Of a stretch of 22,490 bases of DNA, positions 5,872-13,163 are shown piece by piece. The notes below the pieces were generated by a model. It was not told where the DNA came from and did not search any database. It was given only the letters and a program-made list of their open reading frames with translations. The position numbers and the translations under genes were made by a program. Source of the DNA: DATBLZ01 sp036555065 (GTDB lineage Bacteria > Pseudomonadota > Gammaproteobacteria > Steroidobacterales > Rariloculaceae); the NCBI GenBank assembly GCA_036555065.1, contig DATBLZ010000115.1:1-22490 (forward strand), written 5' to 3'. Numbering within the stretch: position 1 is the first letter of the stretch; the number at the start of each line of letters is the position of its first letter.

Positions 5872-7749
5872 ATGAGACGAATCGGTATTTCGGCGCTCGC
5901 CCTGTCACTCGCGGTCGGCGTGGCAGCGGCACAGGAGCCCAAGGAAACGACGAAGCCCGTACTGCACGGCAGCCATTGGGTCGCGATCACGGGCAAGCCG
6001 CTCGCTGCGACGGCAGGGGCGCTGGTTTTTGCGAAAGGCGGCAACGCCGTCGATGCGACCTGCGCAATGCTCGCCGCGGCCGCGACGATGTGGGACACGC
6101 TCGGGTGGGGCGGCGAGACGCAGGCGCTGATCCACAACCCGAACACGGGCGAGGTCGTCGCAATCAACGCGTTGGGTGTCGCGCCCACGGGCGCCACTGT
6201 CGAATTCTTCCGCTCGCGCGGCATGCCCGAGCCGCCCGATTTGGGACCACTCGCGGCCGTGACACCAGGGACGCCGGGCGGACTCATGGTCATGCTCGCC
6301 GAGTTCGGGACGATGAGCCTCGCGGACGTGCTCGCGCCGGCGATGGAAATGGCCGCCGGCTATCCAATGGAGCGCTCGAATACCCAAATCATCGAAGGAA
6401 ACCGCGCGTTGCTCCAGACCTGGGAATCGTCGCGACGCGTGTTCCTTCCGCACTTCGACGCGCGCGATCCGACGCGTTGGGCGGCGCCGTTGCCCGGCGA
6501 AGTTTTCGTGCAACCGGAGTTGCTCGCGACGTTGACGAAGCTCGTCGACAGCGAGCGTGCCGCGCTCGCGTCGGGCAAAAGCCGCAAGGAAGCGATTTAT
6601 GCGGCCTACGATCGCTTCTACCGCGGCGACATCGCGCGCGAGATCGTGGCCGCGACGCAGGAAGCGGGCGGGCTCATCACGCTCGAGGATCTCGACCGTT
6701 GGCAGGTCTACGTCGAGAAGCCGGCCATGACGACCTACAAAGGGATCGAGGTCTATAAGCTCACGCACTGGGTGCAGGGCCCCGTGATGCTGCAGACGCT
6801 CAACATCCTCGAGGGGATCGATCTCAGAGCGATGGGGTACAACAGCGCGCGATACATTCACACGCTGTACCAGGCGATGAATCTCGCGTTCGCCGACCGC
6901 GATTTCTACTACGGCGATCCGTACTTTCCGCCCGCCGAGCCGATCGTGGGACTCCTGTCGAAGGAGTACGCGCGCGATCGCGCCGCCCTGATTCAGTGGT
7001 CGCACAACGACCCGCGCGTCGCGCCCGGTGATCCGTACCCGTATCAGGGGGAGCGCAACCCGTTCTCGGATCTTCTCGCGCGCTGGCACCCGCGCATCGA
7101 GATGGGTCAACCGCAGGCGAGTCGCATCGATTCGATCAACCACCTCACGCACGATGCCGCATTCCGTGCGGGCACGACATCGATTCAAGCCGCCGACGAA
7201 GACGGCTGGGTCGTGTCCGTGACGCCGAGCGGGGGCTGGCTACCGGCGTTCATTGCCGGCAACACGGGCGTCGGTCTGTCGGAGCGCATGCAGAGCTTCG
7301 GCATGGACCGCGAGCAGAATCCGTTCAACGTGCTTGAGCCCGGGAAACGCCCGCGCGCGACGTTGAGCCCCGGCATGGCGCTACGCAATGGCCAGCCCTA
7401 TCTGTCGTTCGCGGTGCAGGGCGGAGATTCGCAGGATCAAAATCTGCTGCAATTCTTCCTGAACGTCGTCGAGTTCGGCATGGATGTCCAACAGGCCGTC
7501 GAGGCCGCGAACATCAACAGCTATCAGATGCACAACTCGTTCGGGACGCATCGCACGCAGCCCGGGCGTCTCGTCGTCCGCGACGACATGCCGCGTTGGG
7601 TGCAGAACGAGCTCATCCGCATGGGTTATCGCGTCGAGGCTTGGCCGCACACGTCAGGCCCGATCAATGCGATCTATTTCGACCAGGTGCACGGCACACT
7701 CTGGGGCGGCTCGAGCGATTCCGGCGACGATTACGGCGTCGCCTGGTAA
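5872..7749 (+). CDS. secreted gamma-glutamyltransferase-family Ntn-hydrolase with atypical substrate residues
   Basis: The 625-residue precursor has a signal peptide (1-20, cleavage after AAA) and is therefore probably periplasmic. The N-terminal part carries the family's GGNAVDAT (57-63) and TPGTPGGL blocks. The self-cleavage nucleophile is Thr435 in AGTTSIQAADEDGWVVSVT, and C-terminal blocks KRPRATLSPGMALRNGQPYLSFAVQGGDSQ follow. In known GGTs, processing before this Thr yields two subunits, and the Thr then attacks gamma-glutamyl amides. Compared from memory with E. coli GGT, the glutamate-contacting Arg of the DFREMAP region is absent (here INALGVAP, 98-105), the SS of LSSMSP is AT, and the Gln and Asp of the NNQMDDF loop are Arg and Ser. 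The fold and nucleophile are kept, but a glutathione substrate is doubtful. Related acylases, such as cephalosporin acylases and YwrD-like proteins, are alternatives. It heads a same-strand run with two DUF6644 genes. Confidence 0.88.
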   Translation: MRRIGISALALSLAVGVAAAQEPKETTKPVLHGSHWVAITGKPLAATAGALVFAKGGNAVDATCAMLAAAATMWDTLGWGGETQALIHNPNTGEVVAINALGVAPTGATVEFFRSRGMPEPPDLGPLAAVTPGTPGGLMVMLAEFGTMSLADVLAPAMEMAAGYPMERSNTQIIEGNRALLQTWESSRRVFLPHFDARDPTRWAAPLPGEVFVQPELLATLTKLVDSERAALASGKSRKEAIYAAYDRFYRGDIAREIVAATQEAGGLITLEDLDRWQVYVEKPAMTTYKGIEVYKLTHWVQGPVMLQTLNILEGIDLRAMGYNSARYIHTLYQAMNLAFADRDFYYGDPYFPPAEPIVGLLSKEYARDRAALIQWSHNDPRVAPGDPYPYQGERNPFSDLLARWHPRIEMGQPQASRIDSINHLTHDAAFRAGTTSIQAADEDGWVVSVTPSGGWLPAFIAGNTGVGLSERMQSFGMDREQNPFNVLEPGKRPRATLSPGMALRNGQPYLSFAVQGGDSQDQNLLQFFLNVVEFGMDVQQAVEAANINSYQMHNSFGTHRTQPGRLVVRDDMPRWVQNELIRMGYRVEAWPHTSGPINAIYFDQVHGTLWGGSSDSGDDYGVAW

Positions 7750-7779
7750 GGCGCGCGCTCGCGACATCGAGGGTTCGAC

Positions 7780-8256
7780 ATGCGTTTCCTCGAGTGGCTG
7801 CAGACGACCGCGCTCGCCAAGATGGTTGCCGAAACACTCTGGGGGTATCCCTTGCTCGAGACGCTACATACCCTCGGTATGGCGATGCTCGTCGGTGCGC
7901 TCGGGCTCATCAACCTGCGTGTGCTCGGCTACAAGGCCGAGCTGCCGATTCTAGGAACGCGCGACCTGCTGCCGCTCGCCTGGCTCGGTTTCACGATCAA
8001 CCTGATTTCCGGGATCGCGCTCTTCACATCCGATGCCGTCTATTTCTGGAGCAGCTATACCTTCCGCATCAAGATCCTGTTGATCGTGCTCGGCGGTATC
8101 AATGCGTTCGTGCTAAGCCGCGCCGCATTTCGGGAAGCGCAAGCCGGGAGCAGTCGGTACGTCGCGACCACAGGCATCAGGTGGGTTGCCGGCAGCGCGC
8201 TCGTCTTTTGGCTCGGCGCGATCATCGCTGGGCGCTTGATCGCGTACACGCCTTGA
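7780..8256 (+). CDS. DUF6644-type integral membrane protein, copy 1
   Basis: The 158-residue protein has four or five membrane helices and no signal peptide beyond the first helix. It starts 30 bp after the GGT-like gene and 16 bp before a second copy of the same family. The two copies align without gaps over the N-terminal 30 residues, including YP..ET.H with Glu27 and His30. A strong middle block follows (LPLAWLGFTINLISG, then FRIKILLIVLGGINAFVLSRAAFRE). The function of the family is unknown; the membrane-embedded E..H pair is the most likely functional site. The family name is from memory of its typical pattern. Confidence 0.8.
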   Translation: MRFLEWLQTTALAKMVAETLWGYPLLETLHTLGMAMLVGALGLINLRVLGYKAELPILGTRDLLPLAWLGFTINLISGIALFTSDAVYFWSSYTFRIKILLIVLGGINAFVLSRAAFREAQAGSSRYVATTGIRWVAGSALVFWLGAIIAGRLIAYTP

Positions 8257-8272
8257 GACTGGGAGTTACGAC

Positions 8273-8746
8273 GTGGAGCTCTTCGTCTGGATGGAAGGAA
8301 CGGGACTGGCCGCGTTCGTGCGGACGGTTCCTTGGGTATACCCCGCGGTCGAAACCGCCCACTACGTGGGACTCACTTTCCTGGTCGGCGCCATCCTGCT
8401 CATCGATCTGCGGTTGCTCGGCTTCGCGCGATCGTTGCCGGTGAGCTCGATGATCGGGCTCTTGCCGTGGGTTTGGGTCGGGTTCGTCATCAACGTCATC
8501 AGCGGCTCGATCATGTTCGTGTACGGCGCGACGAACTTCGGCACGAACCCCGCATTTTGGGTGAAGATGTCTTTCATGGTGCTCGCGGGCGCGAATGCGT
8601 TCGTGTTTTCGCGCGCGGCTGCGCGCTCGGGCTCGCAGTGGCTCGATAGCGGCAACGTTCCTCTCTTCGTAAGGGCCGTGGCAACGGCGTCGCTCGTGCT
8701 TTGGGTGTGCGTCGTGACGACCGGCCGCTGGATGGCCTACATCTGA
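8273..8746 (+). CDS. DUF6644-type integral membrane protein, copy 2
   Basis: A 157-residue paralog of the preceding gene with the same helix layout, including YPAVETAHYVG (Glu27, His30), GFVINVISGS and MVLAGANAFVFSRAAAR. The start is GTG at 8273, supported by a GGGAG ribosome site at 8261-8265 with seven bases of spacing and by end-to-end alignment with copy 1. The tandem arrangement points to an old duplication and perhaps a two-subunit membrane complex. Its 3' end lies inside the upstream part of the sulfotransferase frame. Function unknown. Confidence 0.8.
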   Translation: MELFVWMEGTGLAAFVRTVPWVYPAVETAHYVGLTFLVGAILLIDLRLLGFARSLPVSSMIGLLPWVWVGFVINVISGSIMFVYGATNFGTNPAFWVKMSFMVLAGANAFVFSRAAARSGSQWLDSGNVPLFVRAVATASLVLWVCVVTTGRWMAYI

Positions 8747-9618
8747 CTCCGCGCTATCGCATCCACAACGGATTTCGTATGCCGATGGGCTTTCCGGCCG
8801 CCGGCTTCGAGTCGGGCCTGCGCTATGTGGCAGAGCCCGGTGACGTCTTCGTCTGCACCTACCCGAAGTGTGGCACGACGTGGATGCAATACATCGTGTA
8901 CCTCCTCCTGCACGACGGCCGGCCGCTCGCCCCGGGCGCACCGCTCGACCTGGCGTTCCCGCATCTCGAGGAGGTCGGGCGCGAAGTCGTTGCCGCTTTG
9001 GCGAGGCCGCGCCTCATTAAGACGCATCTCACCCGCGCACTCACGCCGTTCGCCGCCGGCGCACGCTACATTTACGTCGCGCGCAATCCGTTCGATTGCG
9101 TCGTCTCCTTCTACCATCACACGCGCGGATTTCCGCAGCACTATGATTTCGCGAATGGCACATTCGCGGATTTCTTCGAATGCTTCGTGAGCGGCGAGGT
9201 CGATTTCGGCGACTACTTCGAGCACCTTTTGTCTTGGTCCGCGCTCGTCGATGCGCCGAACGTATTCTTCGTCACCTACGAGGATATGCAGGCCGATGCG
9301 CACGCCGTGATCGTCGCGGTCGCGCGGTTCCTCGGCGAAAAGGCAGAGAGCGCCGCGCGCAACGAGGCTGTGCTTGCGAGCATTCTCGATGCCGTGAGTT
9401 TCAAGCGCATGGCCGAGGACCAACGCCGCTGGTCGAGCGCGCGGCCGAAGGATCAGCCCCCGTTCGTGCGTAAGGGCGCCGTAGGCGATTGGCAGACGTC
9501 GATGACGCCGTCACAAGCCCGGCGGTTGCTCGCGGCATTCGACGAGCGCACGGTCGGGACGTTCGCGGCGCAGCTCTGGCCAGAGATCATCGCAGCCGTG
9601 CGCCGGTATTCGAGCTAG
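8701..9618 (+). CDS. cytosolic-type sulfotransferase (PAPS-dependent)
   Basis: Sulfotransferase type 1 domain resembling animal cytosolic SULTs. With the start at TTG 8701 there are 305 residues. The 5'-phosphosulfate loop is TYPKCGTTW (53-61), the putative catalytic His is His109 in LIKTHLTRAL, the 3'-phosphate motif is ARNPFDCVVSF (Arg128, Ser136), and the C-terminal RKGAVGDW block is at 257-264. Such enzymes move sulfate from PAPS to a hydroxyl or amine of a small molecule; the acceptor is unknown. Start choice: relatives carry a Y...(D/N)G segment before the domain, matched here by YRIHNGFRMP, so the first ATG (8779) would cut into conserved sequence. TTG 8701 or GTG 8707, overlapping the DUF6644 gene, fit better. 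The alternative is ATG 8779 (279 residues). Confidence 0.9.
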   Translation: MGVRRDDRPLDGLHLTPRYRIHNGFRMPMGFPAAGFESGLRYVAEPGDVFVCTYPKCGTTWMQYIVYLLLHDGRPLAPGAPLDLAFPHLEEVGREVVAALARPRLIKTHLTRALTPFAAGARYIYVARNPFDCVVSFYHHTRGFPQHYDFANGTFADFFECFVSGEVDFGDYFEHLLSWSALVDAPNVFFVTYEDMQADAHAVIVAVARFLGEKAESAARNEAVLASILDAVSFKRMAEDQRRWSSARPKDQPPFVRKGAVGDWQTSMTPSQARRLLAAFDERTVGTFAAQLWPEIIAAVRRYSS

Positions 9619-9651
9619 ACTCGGCATGGCTATTTCGTCAGGAGTCGTCTT

Positions 9652-9954
9652 ATGGGAACCGCTACCGAAAACGCCTTGGATGCGGCGGTTCTGCGCCGGC
9701 TGTTGGAGCACCTCGATTCTCGTAAGGACGTGCAGAACATCGAGCTCATGATCCTCGCGGGGTTTTGCCGCAATTGCCTAAGCAAGTGGTACGTCGAGGC
9801 GGCCAAGGCGCAGAGCGTCGACTTCGATCTCGCCGCCGCGCAGCAGCGCGTCTATGGAATGCCCTACGCAGAGTGGAAGACCAAGCACCAACCGGCCGCA
9901 ACGCCCGAGCAGCTCGCGCGGTTCGACGCAGCGCAAAAGAAAGAGAAGAAGTGA
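9652..9954 (+). CDS. DUF1244 domain-containing protein
   Basis: The 100-residue protein matches the short, widely conserved DUF1244 family over almost its whole length: DVQNIELMILAGFCRNCLSKWY (24-45), then VYGMPYAEWKTKHQPAATPEQ. CRNC (residues 39-42) is the family's cysteine pair and could bind metal or take part in redox chemistry; the role is unknown. A ribosome site (AGGAG) precedes ATG 9652. It follows the sulfotransferase by 33 bp on the same strand and converges with ispB. Confidence 0.9.
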   Translation: MGTATENALDAAVLRRLLEHLDSRKDVQNIELMILAGFCRNCLSKWYVEAAKAQSVDFDLAAAQQRVYGMPYAEWKTKHQPAATPEQLARFDAAQKKEKK

Positions 9955-9956
9955 GA

Positions 9957-9974
9957 TCGCGGCGGAAGCCGCGA
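9957..9974. repeat. REP-like palindrome, copy 1 (DUF1244/ispB convergent gap)
   Basis: A perfect 7-bp inverted repeat, TCGCGGC and GCCGCGA, around a GGAA tetraloop lies in the 24-bp gap between the DUF1244 stop and the ispB stop. Its reverse complement with flank (GGGAGTCGCGGCTTCCGCC) resembles the palindromes at 11733-11755 and 19422-19446. It may also help end transcription from both sides, although no T-tract follows. Confidence 0.5.
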
Positions 9975-9978
9975 CTCC

Positions 9979-10977
9979 CTAATAACGACGCGTTACCGCA
10001 AAGCGCGCGAGGCCGATCAACCCGTCCTTGAATTTCGACCAGGGCAGGTCCGCGAGCGCCGCGATCGCGAGCCCGGCCTCGCGCTCTGCGCGCTCGGCCG
10101 TGTAACGGAGGCCGCCGGAGGTCTCGATCGCGAGCTGGATCAAGCGCAAATTTTGCGTGCTGCCGGCCTCGATCGCTTCGCGGATCATGTGGCGCTCGGC
10201 GGCGCTGCCGTGCTTCATCGCATGGATGAGCGGCAGCGTGGGCTTGCCGTCCGCGAGGTCGTCGCCGATATTCTTGCCGAGCTCGGTGGGGTCGGCATCG
10301 TAATCGAGCGCATCATCGACGAGCTGAAACGCGAGACCCAGATGCCTGCCGTAACTCGCGAGCATCTGCTCTACGCCGCTCTCTCGGTGCGCGAGGATCG
10401 CGCCTATGCGCGTCCCGGCTTCGAAGAGCTTCGCGGTCTTGCGGTAGATGACCTCCATATAGTCCGTCTCGGTCGTGTCGGGGTTGTTGCAGTTCATGAG
10501 CTGCAACACCTCGCCTTCGGCGATCGTATTGGTCGCGTTGGCGAGGACCTCGAGGATCCGCGGCTCGCCGATCTCGACCATCATCTGGAACGCACGCGAG
10601 TACAGAAAATCGCCGACGAGAACGCTCGCCTCATTACCGAAGAGGGAATTCGCCGTCTGTTGGCCGCGCCGCAGTCCCGAGTTGTCGACGACGTCGTCGT
10701 GCAGCAGTGTTGCCGTATGGATGAACTCGATGATCGCCGCGGCGGATACGTGGTTTCCGCCCTCGCAACCACAGGCGCGACCCGACAACAGAACCGCTAG
10801 CGGGCGCAGGCGCTTGCCGCCGTTGTGGATGATGTGATGGGCGACTTGGTTGACGAGCGCAACGTCACTGCCGAGCCGCTGAAAGATGACGCGGTTGACG
10901 CCGGGCCAATCGTCGCCGGCCAAAGCGCGCAGACTGTCGAGCGGCGCGCTAGGTTGGCTGGATTGGACGAGAGCCAT
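9979..10977 (-). CDS. ispB: octaprenyl/polyprenyl diphosphate synthase
   Basis: The 332-residue trans-prenyltransferase has GGKRLRP (53-59), the first aspartate-rich motif LLHDDVVD (Asp94, Asp95, Asp98), GDFLYSRAF, and the second aspartate-rich motif FQLVDDALDY (Asp221, Asp222, Asp225). It extends farnesyl diphosphate with isopentenyl units to make the side chain of ubiquinone or menaquinone. Chain length cannot be read reliably from the sequence, but the position, divergent from rplU-rpmA-obgE, is the classical ispB locus of beta- and gammaproteobacteria. A possible -10 (TATAAC, minus strand, 11019-11024) lies upstream without a good -35. Confidence 0.95.
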   Translation of the reverse strand: MALVQSSQPSAPLDSLRALAGDDWPGVNRVIFQRLGSDVALVNQVAHHIIHNGGKRLRPLAVLLSGRACGCEGGNHVSAAAIIEFIHTATLLHDDVVDNSGLRRGQQTANSLFGNEASVLVGDFLYSRAFQMMVEIGEPRILEVLANATNTIAEGEVLQLMNCNNPDTTETDYMEVIYRKTAKLFEAGTRIGAILAHRESGVEQMLASYGRHLGLAFQLVDDALDYDADPTELGKNIGDDLADGKPTLPLIHAMKHGSAAERHMIREAIEAGSTQNLRLIQLAIETSGGLRYTAERAEREAGLAIAALADLPWSKFKDGLIGLARFAVTRRY

Positions 10978-11059
10978 GAAAATAATGATGCCTCAAGGCT
11001 CCCGGGAAGGGTAGGCGCGTTATACGTATGGCGGCACGCGAATCCACACCCATGGGACG

Positions 11060-11088
11060 TTGACCTGACTGAGCCGAGACACTAGAAT
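11060..11088 (+). promoter_or_regulatory. sigma70-type promoter of rplU-rpmA
   Basis: TTGACC (11060-11065), a 17-bp spacer and TAGAAT (11083-11088) form a near-consensus promoter. Transcription would start near 11095, about 20 bases before the rplU GTG, leaving room for the GGAG ribosome site at 11104-11107. Confidence 0.75.
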
Positions 11089-11115
11089 TCCCCGCCTTTT
11101 CGCGGAGTTCCCTAC

Positions 11116-11430
11116 GTGTATGCAGTGTTCCGTACGGGCGGTAAGCAATATCGCGCGAGCCAGGGCGACCGGCTGCGCGTGGAGAAGCTCGACGCGGCCG
11201 TAGGCGATAAGGTCGAGTTTCCCGAGGTGCTTCTCGTCGGCGAGGGGGCGAGCATCAAAGTGGGTGCGCCGCTCGTCGCGGGCGGCAAAGTCGAGGGCAA
11301 GGTTACAGCCCAGGGGCGCGCCGAGAAGATCGAGGTCCAGAAGTTCAAGCGGCGCACGACTTACAAGCGCCGCCATGGACATCGCCAGCACTTCACCGAG
11401 GTCGAGATCACCGCAATCAAAGGCGCGTGA
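11116..11430 (+). CDS. rplU: 50S ribosomal protein L21
   Basis: The 104-residue protein matches bacterial L21 along its whole length: YAVFRTGGKQYRASQGDRLRVEKL at the N-terminus and the basic KFKRRTTYKRRHGHRQHFTEVEI block near the C-terminus that contacts 23S rRNA. The start codon is GTG at 11116, seen by alignment (MYAVFRTGGKQY) and by GGAG at 11104-11107. The nearby ATG at 11120 is out of frame. First gene of the rplU-rpmA unit. Confidence 0.98.
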   Translation: MYAVFRTGGKQYRASQGDRLRVEKLDAAVGDKVEFPEVLLVGEGASIKVGAPLVAGGKVEGKVTAQGRAEKIEVQKFKRRTTYKRRHGHRQHFTEVEITAIKGA

Positions 11431-11448
11431 GCGAAGGAGCAAGGATCC

Positions 11449-11709
11449 ATGGCACACAAAAAAGCCGGCGGCAGCTCGAAGAACGGTCGCGATTCCGAGT
11501 CGAAGCGTCTCGGCATCAAGCGCTTCGGCGGCGAGCAGGTCGTGCCCGGCAATATCCTCGTCCGGCAGCGCGGAACGGTGTTTCACGCCGGCGCCAACGT
11601 CGGCATGGGCAAGGACCATACCCTATTTGCGACGGCCGCCGGCCGGGTCGCGTACGAGAGGCGTGGTCGCAAGAACCGGCCACACGTGAGCGTCGTCGCG
11701 ACCGAGTAG
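11449..11709 (+). CDS. rpmA: 50S ribosomal protein L27
   Basis: The 86-residue protein starts MAHKKAGGSSKNGRDSESKR, the form whose N-terminal tail reaches the peptidyl-transferase centre directly, without the cleaved extension seen in Firmicutes. The conserved LGIKRFGGEQVVPGNILVRQRG and HAGANVGMGKDHTLFA blocks are present. AAGGAG at 11434-11439 precedes ATG. It lies 18 bp behind rplU and is followed by a strong terminator. Confidence 0.98.
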   Translation: MAHKKAGGSSKNGRDSESKRLGIKRFGGEQVVPGNILVRQRGTVFHAGANVGMGKDHTLFATAAGRVAYERRGRKNRPHVSVVATE

Positions 11710-11732
11710 AACGCGAGGGCTCGCGCGAGGAA

Positions 11733-11755
11733 TCGCGGCTAAAGCCGCTCCCACA
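11733..11755. repeat. REP-like palindrome, copy 2 (rpmA/obgE gap)
   Basis: A 6-bp inverted repeat, GCGGCT and AGCCGC (11735-11748), is followed by CTCCCACAAG. On the minus strand it reads CTTGTGGGAGCGGCTTTAGC and onward, the style of REP elements common in Xanthomonadales and Pseudomonas. It matches the copy at 19422-19446 in both arms and in the GTGGG flank. Confidence 0.55.
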
Positions 11756-11779
11756 AGAGCAGCCCCGGCCGCTCTAACG

Positions 11780-11806
11780 AAAGCCCCGGTTGCCGGGGCT
11801 TTTTTC
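11780..11806 (+). terminator. intrinsic terminator of rplU-rpmA
   Basis: A 10-bp stem, AAAGCCCCGG (11780-11789) with CCGGGGCTTT (11793-11802) around a TTG loop, runs into a T-tract to 11805. It ends 15 bases before the obgE ATG, so it lies in the obgE leader. A second copy of the left-arm core AGCCCCGG at 11761-11768 could pair with the same right arm. Confidence 0.85.
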
Positions 11807-11820
11807 TTTGTAGCGCCGTT

Positions 11821-12864
11821 ATGAAATTCGTCGACGAAGCGCAGATTCGCATCGAAGCCGGCCACGGCGGCAAGGGCTGCGTGAGCTTTCGACGCGAGAA
11901 GTTCATTCCGCGCGGCGGGCCCGACGGCGGCGACGGCGGCGACGGCGGGAGCGTCTACCTCGTTGTCGCCGAAGGCATCAATACGCTCGCCGACTTCCGC
12001 GTCCGGCGCCGATTCAAGGCCGCAAACGGCCGCGGCGGAGCCGGCCGCAACATGGCGGGCGCCGCTGGCGAAGACCTGCACATCAAAGTGCCGAACGGAA
12101 CCGAGATCTCTGACGTGGATACGGGCGAGCAGCTCGGCGACCTCACGCGTGTCGGCCAATTTTTGCTCGTTGCCAAGGGTGGCGAAGGCGGTAAAGGGAA
12201 CGCGCGCTTCAAGAGCAGCACCAACCGCGCTCCGCGGCGAGCGCAGCCGGGCCAGCCCGGCGAGGCGCGCCAGCTCAATCTCGCGCTCAAGCTTCTCGCC
12301 GACGTTGGGCTCTTGGGCGCGCCGAATGCCGGCAAATCGACGCTGACGCGCGCGCTGTCGGCGGCGAAGCCCAAAGTCGCCGACTATCCGTTCACGACGC
12401 TGCACCCGCAGCTCGGTGTTGTCCGCGTCGATCACGAGAGGAGCTTCGTGCTCGCGGACATTCCGGGCCTCATCGAAGGCGCGGCGGAAGGTGCGGGCCT
12501 CGGCATCCAATTCCTCAAGCACTTAGAGCGTAATCGCCTCTTGCTTCACATCGTCGACGCGAGCGCCGAAGCCGCGGCAGGCGACCCCGTTTCCGACCTG
12601 CGGGCGGTCGAGGCCGAGCTCGAGCGTTACTCCTCGAGACTCCGCAACCTGCCGCGCTGGTTGGTGCTCAACAAAGTCGATCTGTTGCCGGCCGCGGATC
12701 GTGAGCGAGTCCTCGCCGATATCGTTGCGCGCTGCGAATGGAACGGACCCGTGTTCGCGATAAGCGCGCTCACGCGCGAAGGAACTCAGGCGCTGGCGCG
12801 CGAGGTCATGCGATATCTCGAGGAAACGATGCCGGCCGGGAAGGCGGGTGCTACGTCAGGCTAG
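11821..12864 (+). CDS. obgE: Obg-family ribosome-assembly GTPase (CgtA/ObgE)
   Basis: The 347-residue protein has the glycine-rich Obg domain (1-158, with GGPDGGDGGDGGSVY at 32-46). The G domain follows: G1 GAPNAGKST (166-174), G2 FTTL, G3 DIPG (213-216), G4 NKVD (284-287), and a SAL element in FAISALTREG. It acts in 50S subunit assembly and stringent response. It follows rpmA as in most proteobacteria. No Shine-Dalgarno-like sequence is visible in the ten bases before ATG 11821, which come directly after the terminator T-tract. The stop codon overlaps the convergent rpsT end by 9 bp. A C-terminal acidic tail like that of E. coli is absent. Confidence 0.97.
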   Translation: MKFVDEAQIRIEAGHGGKGCVSFRREKFIPRGGPDGGDGGDGGSVYLVVAEGINTLADFRVRRRFKAANGRGGAGRNMAGAAGEDLHIKVPNGTEISDVDTGEQLGDLTRVGQFLLVAKGGEGGKGNARFKSSTNRAPRRAQPGQPGEARQLNLALKLLADVGLLGAPNAGKSTLTRALSAAKPKVADYPFTTLHPQLGVVRVDHERSFVLADIPGLIEGAAEGAGLGIQFLKHLERNRLLLHIVDASAEAAAGDPVSDLRAVEAELERYSSRLRNLPRWLVLNKVDLLPAADRERVLADIVARCEWNGPVFAISALTREGTQALAREVMRYLEETMPAGKAGATSG

Positions 12865-13119
12865 CGCTTTTACGCGAGCGTTCAGGTGGCTCTTGTAGTG
12901 CGCTGCGCGATTCTTCTTGATCAACCCTTTGGTCACAGCCTTGTCGATCGCGGGCACCGCCGCCTTGAAGCTCGCTTGTGCCGCGGCCTTGTCGCGGGCC
13001 TCGAGCGCCTTCAGGACGCTTTTCACGGCCGTGCGCATGCGCGAGCGCAGCGCCACGTTGTGCTCGCGCCGCTTGATGCTTTGACGCGCCCGCTTTTTCG
13101 CCGAGAGGATGTTTGCCAA
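12856..13119 (-). CDS. rpsT: 30S ribosomal protein S20
   Basis: The 87-residue protein reads MANILSAKKRARQSIKRREHN and ends KKNRAAHYKSHLNARVKALA, a full-length match to S20. The start codon is TTG (13117-13119); no ATG exists in the right place. E. coli rpsT also starts with UUG, and that weak start is part of S20's translational autoregulation, so the same control is likely here. The last nine bases overlap the convergent obgE end. A good promoter lies at 13164-13192. Confidence 0.97.
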   Translation of the reverse strand: MANILSAKKRARQSIKRREHNVALRSRMRTAVKSVLKALEARDKAAAQASFKAAVPAIDKAVTKGLIKKNRAAHYKSHLNARVKALA

Positions 13120-13163
13120 CTTCGCGTCCCGAAAGAAGGGCCTAGAGCCCGGAAAAGGGCGCT

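Noticed and set aside
5905..7188. 427-codon minus-strand frame opposite the GGT-like gene
   Set aside because: Complement-frame artefact of GC-rich codons; the plus-strand product is a clear family member with a signal peptide.
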